Assembly (NCBI GenBank): GCA_947494195.1
Contig: CANLUC010000001.1
Span: 186,001 to 250,000, forward strand
Reading direction: 5' to 3'
DNA length: 64,000 nt
From: an uncultured Nesterenkonia sp.
Lineage (GTDB): Bacteria; Actinomycetota; Actinomycetes; Actinomycetales; Micrococcaceae
The translations under genes and the position numbers were made by a program. Positions 62,043-64,000 of this stretch are shown here, in pieces. Within the stretch, counting starts at the first letter, position 1; each line of letters opens with the position of its first letter. The notes under the pieces were generated by a model. The model was not told where the DNA came from. It made no database searches and was given only the letters and a program-made list of their open reading frames with translations.

Positions 62043-62048
62043 TAGCAT
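62043..62048 (+). promoter_or_regulatory. Putative -10 box of leaderless rhomboid mRNA
   Basis: TAGCAT ends 6 bases before ATG 62055. Confidence 0.5.
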
Positions 62049-62054
62049 GGGGGC

Positions 62055-62762
62055 ATGCGCAGATTCTTCCGGGACCCCGGGGCCAGCCAGGAGCTCAGCG
62101 ACGGCTCCGCGGATTCCTGGGGCTCGCTGGGCCGAGACCTCAGATCCACGTTCGGGCGAACCTTTCTCCCAGTGGTGGTGCCCCTGGCGGGAATGTGGGC
62201 CTTCTTCATCGCCTCGTTCTTCACCGGAAACTGGATCAACCGGGCGCTGGGACTCCAGGCCCGGGAGGCCGATGGCCTGCTCGGCATCCTGTTCATGCCG
62301 CTGCTCCACGGCAGCCTGGGCCATATCCTCAGCAACACCATGTCCTGGCTGGTGCTCGGCGGGATGCTCTCCCTGCTGACTCGGCACTTCGTGAAGATCA
62401 CCACGCTGATATGGCTGCTCTCCGGGGTGCTGCTCTGGGTCGGCGGGACCCCGTGGGTCTGTCACGCGCCGCAGGGCTTTGACTGCGGCGGGCTGCACAT
62501 CGGAGCCTCGGCGGTCATCTACGGCTTCGCGACCTTCCTGGTCGCCTACGGGTTCATCACGCGCCGGATCCTCGCGGTGATCTTCTCGCTGGCAGTGCTG
62601 TTCCTCTACGGACTCAGCATGCTCGTCGGCATGACCCCGATCAGTGCCGGCGGGGTGTCCTGGGCCGGGCATCTGGCGGGGGCTGTGGCCGGCGTCGTCG
62701 TCGCCCTGCTCTTCACGAAACAGGCTCGCGCTGAGCGGGCCGCCCGCACCGCCGCCAGATAG
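62055..62762 (+). CDS. Rhomboid-family intramembrane serine protease
   Basis: 235 residues, six membrane helices. The catalytic Ser is in LHIGASAVIYGFATFLV (GxSxxxxG) and His in GGVSWAGHLAGAVAG; an HGSLGHILSNTMSWLVLG block matches the conserved H...H..N helix. An N-terminal ~40-residue soluble part and two cysteines in the loop CHAPQGFDCGG, possibly disulfide-linked outside. Substrates unknown. Confidence 0.93.
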   Translation: MRRFFRDPGASQELSDGSADSWGSLGRDLRSTFGRTFLPVVVPLAGMWAFFIASFFTGNWINRALGLQAREADGLLGILFMPLLHGSLGHILSNTMSWLVLGGMLSLLTRHFVKITTLIWLLSGVLLWVGGTPWVCHAPQGFDCGGLHIGASAVIYGFATFLVAYGFITRRILAVIFSLAVLFLYGLSMLVGMTPISAGGVSWAGHLAGAVAGVVVALLFTKQARAERAARTAAR

Positions 62763-62789
62763 CGACGGCGCGGACGGCCCGATCGGCGC

Positions 62790-62831
62790 GCTCAGCTCCG
62801 CTGCGGGTCGAGCTCAGCTCCGCTGCGGGTC
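62790..62831. repeat. Short tandem duplication
   Basis: A 20-base unit at 62790-62809 is repeated exactly at 62812-62831, in the gap between the convergent rhomboid and PhoH genes. Confidence 0.8.
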
Positions 62832-62858
62832 CCGCGGTCCGTGCTCAGGTGCCTGCGC

Positions 62859-64000
62859 TCAGGCGTCTTCGAGCAGCTCCGTGACCAGGGCCGCGATCCG
62901 GGAGCGCTCGGAGCGGGTCAGCGTCACGTGCCCGAAGAGCGGGTTGCCCTTGAGGATCTCCACCACCGCGGCGATCCCGTCATGGCGGCCCACCCGCAGG
63001 TTGTCGCGCTGCGCGACGTCGTGGGTGAGCACGATCTTCGAGTTCTGCCCCATGCGGGACATCACCGTGAGCAGCACGTTCTTCTCCAGCGACTGGGCCT
63101 CGTCCACGATCACCCAGGCGTCGTGCAGCGAGCGCCCGCGGATATGGGTCAGCGGCAGCACCTCCAGCAGCCCGCGGTGCATCACCTCCTCCAGCGCGTT
63201 CTGCGAGACCAGCGCGCCGAGGGTGTCGTAGACGGCCTGACCCCAGGGATTCATCTTCTCCGCCTCGGATCCGGGCAGGTAGCCCAGTTCCTGACCGCCC
63301 ACCGCGTAGAGCGGACGGAACACGATGATCTTCTTGTGCTCGCCGCGCTCCAGCACCGCTTCGAGCCCGGCGCAGAGGGCGAGCGCGGACTTCCCCGTTC
63401 CCGCTCGGCCTCCCATCGAGACGATGCCCAGCTCAGGGTCCATCAACATGTCGATGGCCAGGCGCTGCTCCGCGGAGCGGCCATGAAGCCCGAAGATGTC
63501 ACGGTCCCCGCGTACCACCTGCACGTATTTCCGGGAGGTGCCGTGCTGACGCACCCGCCCGAGCGCCGAGCCGCGCCCGGAGGAGATCACCAGTCCGGTG
63601 TTGACCGGCAGCTCCTCGGCATCCTCGAGGTCGATCTTCTCGCCTTCGTAGAGCGCGTTGACCTGTTCCTCGGTGGCGGTCACCTCAGCGAGGCCGGTCC
63701 ATCCGGAATCGGTGACCCACTCGTTGCGGTACTCATCCGCGGCCAGGCCCATGGCCGAGGCCTTGACCCGCATGGGCAGGTCTTTGGAGACCACCGTGAC
63801 GTCACGGCCCTCATCGGCGAAGTTCTTCGCCACGGCGAGGATCCGCGCATCGTTGTCAGCCCCGCGGAAGCCGGCGGGCAGCACCTCCAGAGAGATGTGG
63901 TTGAGCTCCACGAGCAGCGCGCCGCCGTCCTCGTTCAGCGGGATCGGTCGGTTCAGCGCCCCATGTTTGACCCGCAGCTCATCCAGAAGCCGCAGCGCGG
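62859..64000 (-). CDS. PIN-PhoH family ATPase, 5' end outside window
   Basis: 380 residues visible; the frame stays open to the window edge, so the start is missing. N-terminal PIN nuclease part: [32 protein letters not shown] and [19 protein letters not shown] (the late Asp pair). The C-terminal PhoH ATPase has Walker [14 protein letters not shown] and Walker [12 protein letters not shown], and ends [20 protein letters not shown]. PhoH2-type fusions unwind and degrade RNA and can pair with PhoAT antitoxin; any antitoxin would lie outside the window. Confidence 0.93.
   Translation of the reverse strand, partial: ALRLLDELRVKHGALNRPIPLNEDGGALLVELNHISLEVLPAGFRGADNDARILAVAKNFADEGRDVTVVSKDLPMRVKASAMGLAADEYRNEWVTDSGWTGLAEVTATEEQVNALYEGEKIDLEDAEELPVNTGLVISSGRGSALGRVRQHGTSRKYVQVVRGDRDIFGLHGRSAEQRLAIDMLMDPELGIVSMGGRAGTGKSALALCAGLEAVLERGEHKKIIVFRPLYAVGGQELGYLPGSEAEKMNPWGQAVYDTLGALVSQNALEEVMHRGLLEVLPLTHIRGRSLHDAWVIVDEAQSLEKNVLLTVMSRMGQNSKIVLTHDVAQRDNLRVGRHDGIAAVVEILKGNPLFGHVTLTRSERSRIAALVTELLEDA

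Noticed and set aside
60826-62379. Plus-strand open frame of 517 codons
   Set aside because: Antisense to the alpha/beta hydrolase and out of frame with the rhomboid gene; no family similarity.

Overview
This 64 kb window is high-GC DNA from an actinobacterium, most likely Micrococcales and perhaps Micrococcaceae (inference). The support is gene content: a WhiB regulator, proteins of the DUF3499, DUF5719, TIGR03089 and DUF4245 families, a giant multi-membrane GT2 protein, and many genes whose TAGNNT-like -10 box lies 6 to 8 bases before the start codon, as expected for leaderless mRNAs. No tRNA, rRNA, CRISPR array, insertion sequence or prophage was recognised, and gene order is mostly compact, with many 1 to 4 base overlaps.

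Left part (1-7.3 kb). A surface-glycan locus on the minus strand: a 5'-complete GT2 protein running off the left edge, a protein joining a glycosyltransferase-like Rossmann domain to a NeuB-type nonulosonic acid synthase, and an inositol-monophosphatase-family enzyme. A divergent ATP-grasp-like protein and phosphoglucosamine mutase GlmM follow. From 7.3 to 17.2 kb come a CPBP protease, an Asp/Glu racemase-family enzyme, a DUF1461 membrane protein, a complete ECF importer (S, fused double ATPase, T) next to a tandem HAD protein, and a LacI-type regulator with a 16-bp palindrome upstream.

Middle part (17-40.5 kb). SpoIIM and RDD membrane proteins, a flavodoxin-like protein, a PEP mutase/isocitrate lyase-family enzyme and an aconitase; a frameshifted small membrane gene; a class F sortase beside a likely anchored CHRD-like protein and a truncated sigma factor; an envelope-stress operon (Asp23-like, small membrane protein, GlsB) divergent from a MarR regulator with clear operator repeats. 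A YicI-type alpha-xylosidase, LacI regulator and ABC sugar importer (no ATPase gene) form a cassette flanked on both sides by an almost identical 83-bp palindromic repeat. Then come AhcY, Trm112, a SulP transporter with a MerR-type promoter, and a YefM-YoeB toxin-antitoxin pair.

Right part (39.4-64 kb). Core actinobacterial envelope and metabolism genes: DUF3499, DUF5719, the giant GT2 (probably CTG start), WhiB, TIGR03089, then a purK-purE-LCP-manA-gtrA operon; an intracellular subtilisin-like protease coupled to a free propeptide/inhibitor-like protein; glpX, DUF4245, carbonic anhydrase, prepilin peptidase, Nudix, fumC, an alpha/beta hydrolase with a MarR C-terminal remnant, a rhomboid protease, and a PIN-PhoH ATPase running off the right edge.

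The points most worth checking are the fused NeuB protein, the protease/free-propeptide pair, the repeat-flanked xyloside cassette, the three-hairpin element at 48.1-48.3 kb, and the altered P-loop in the ECF ATPase.
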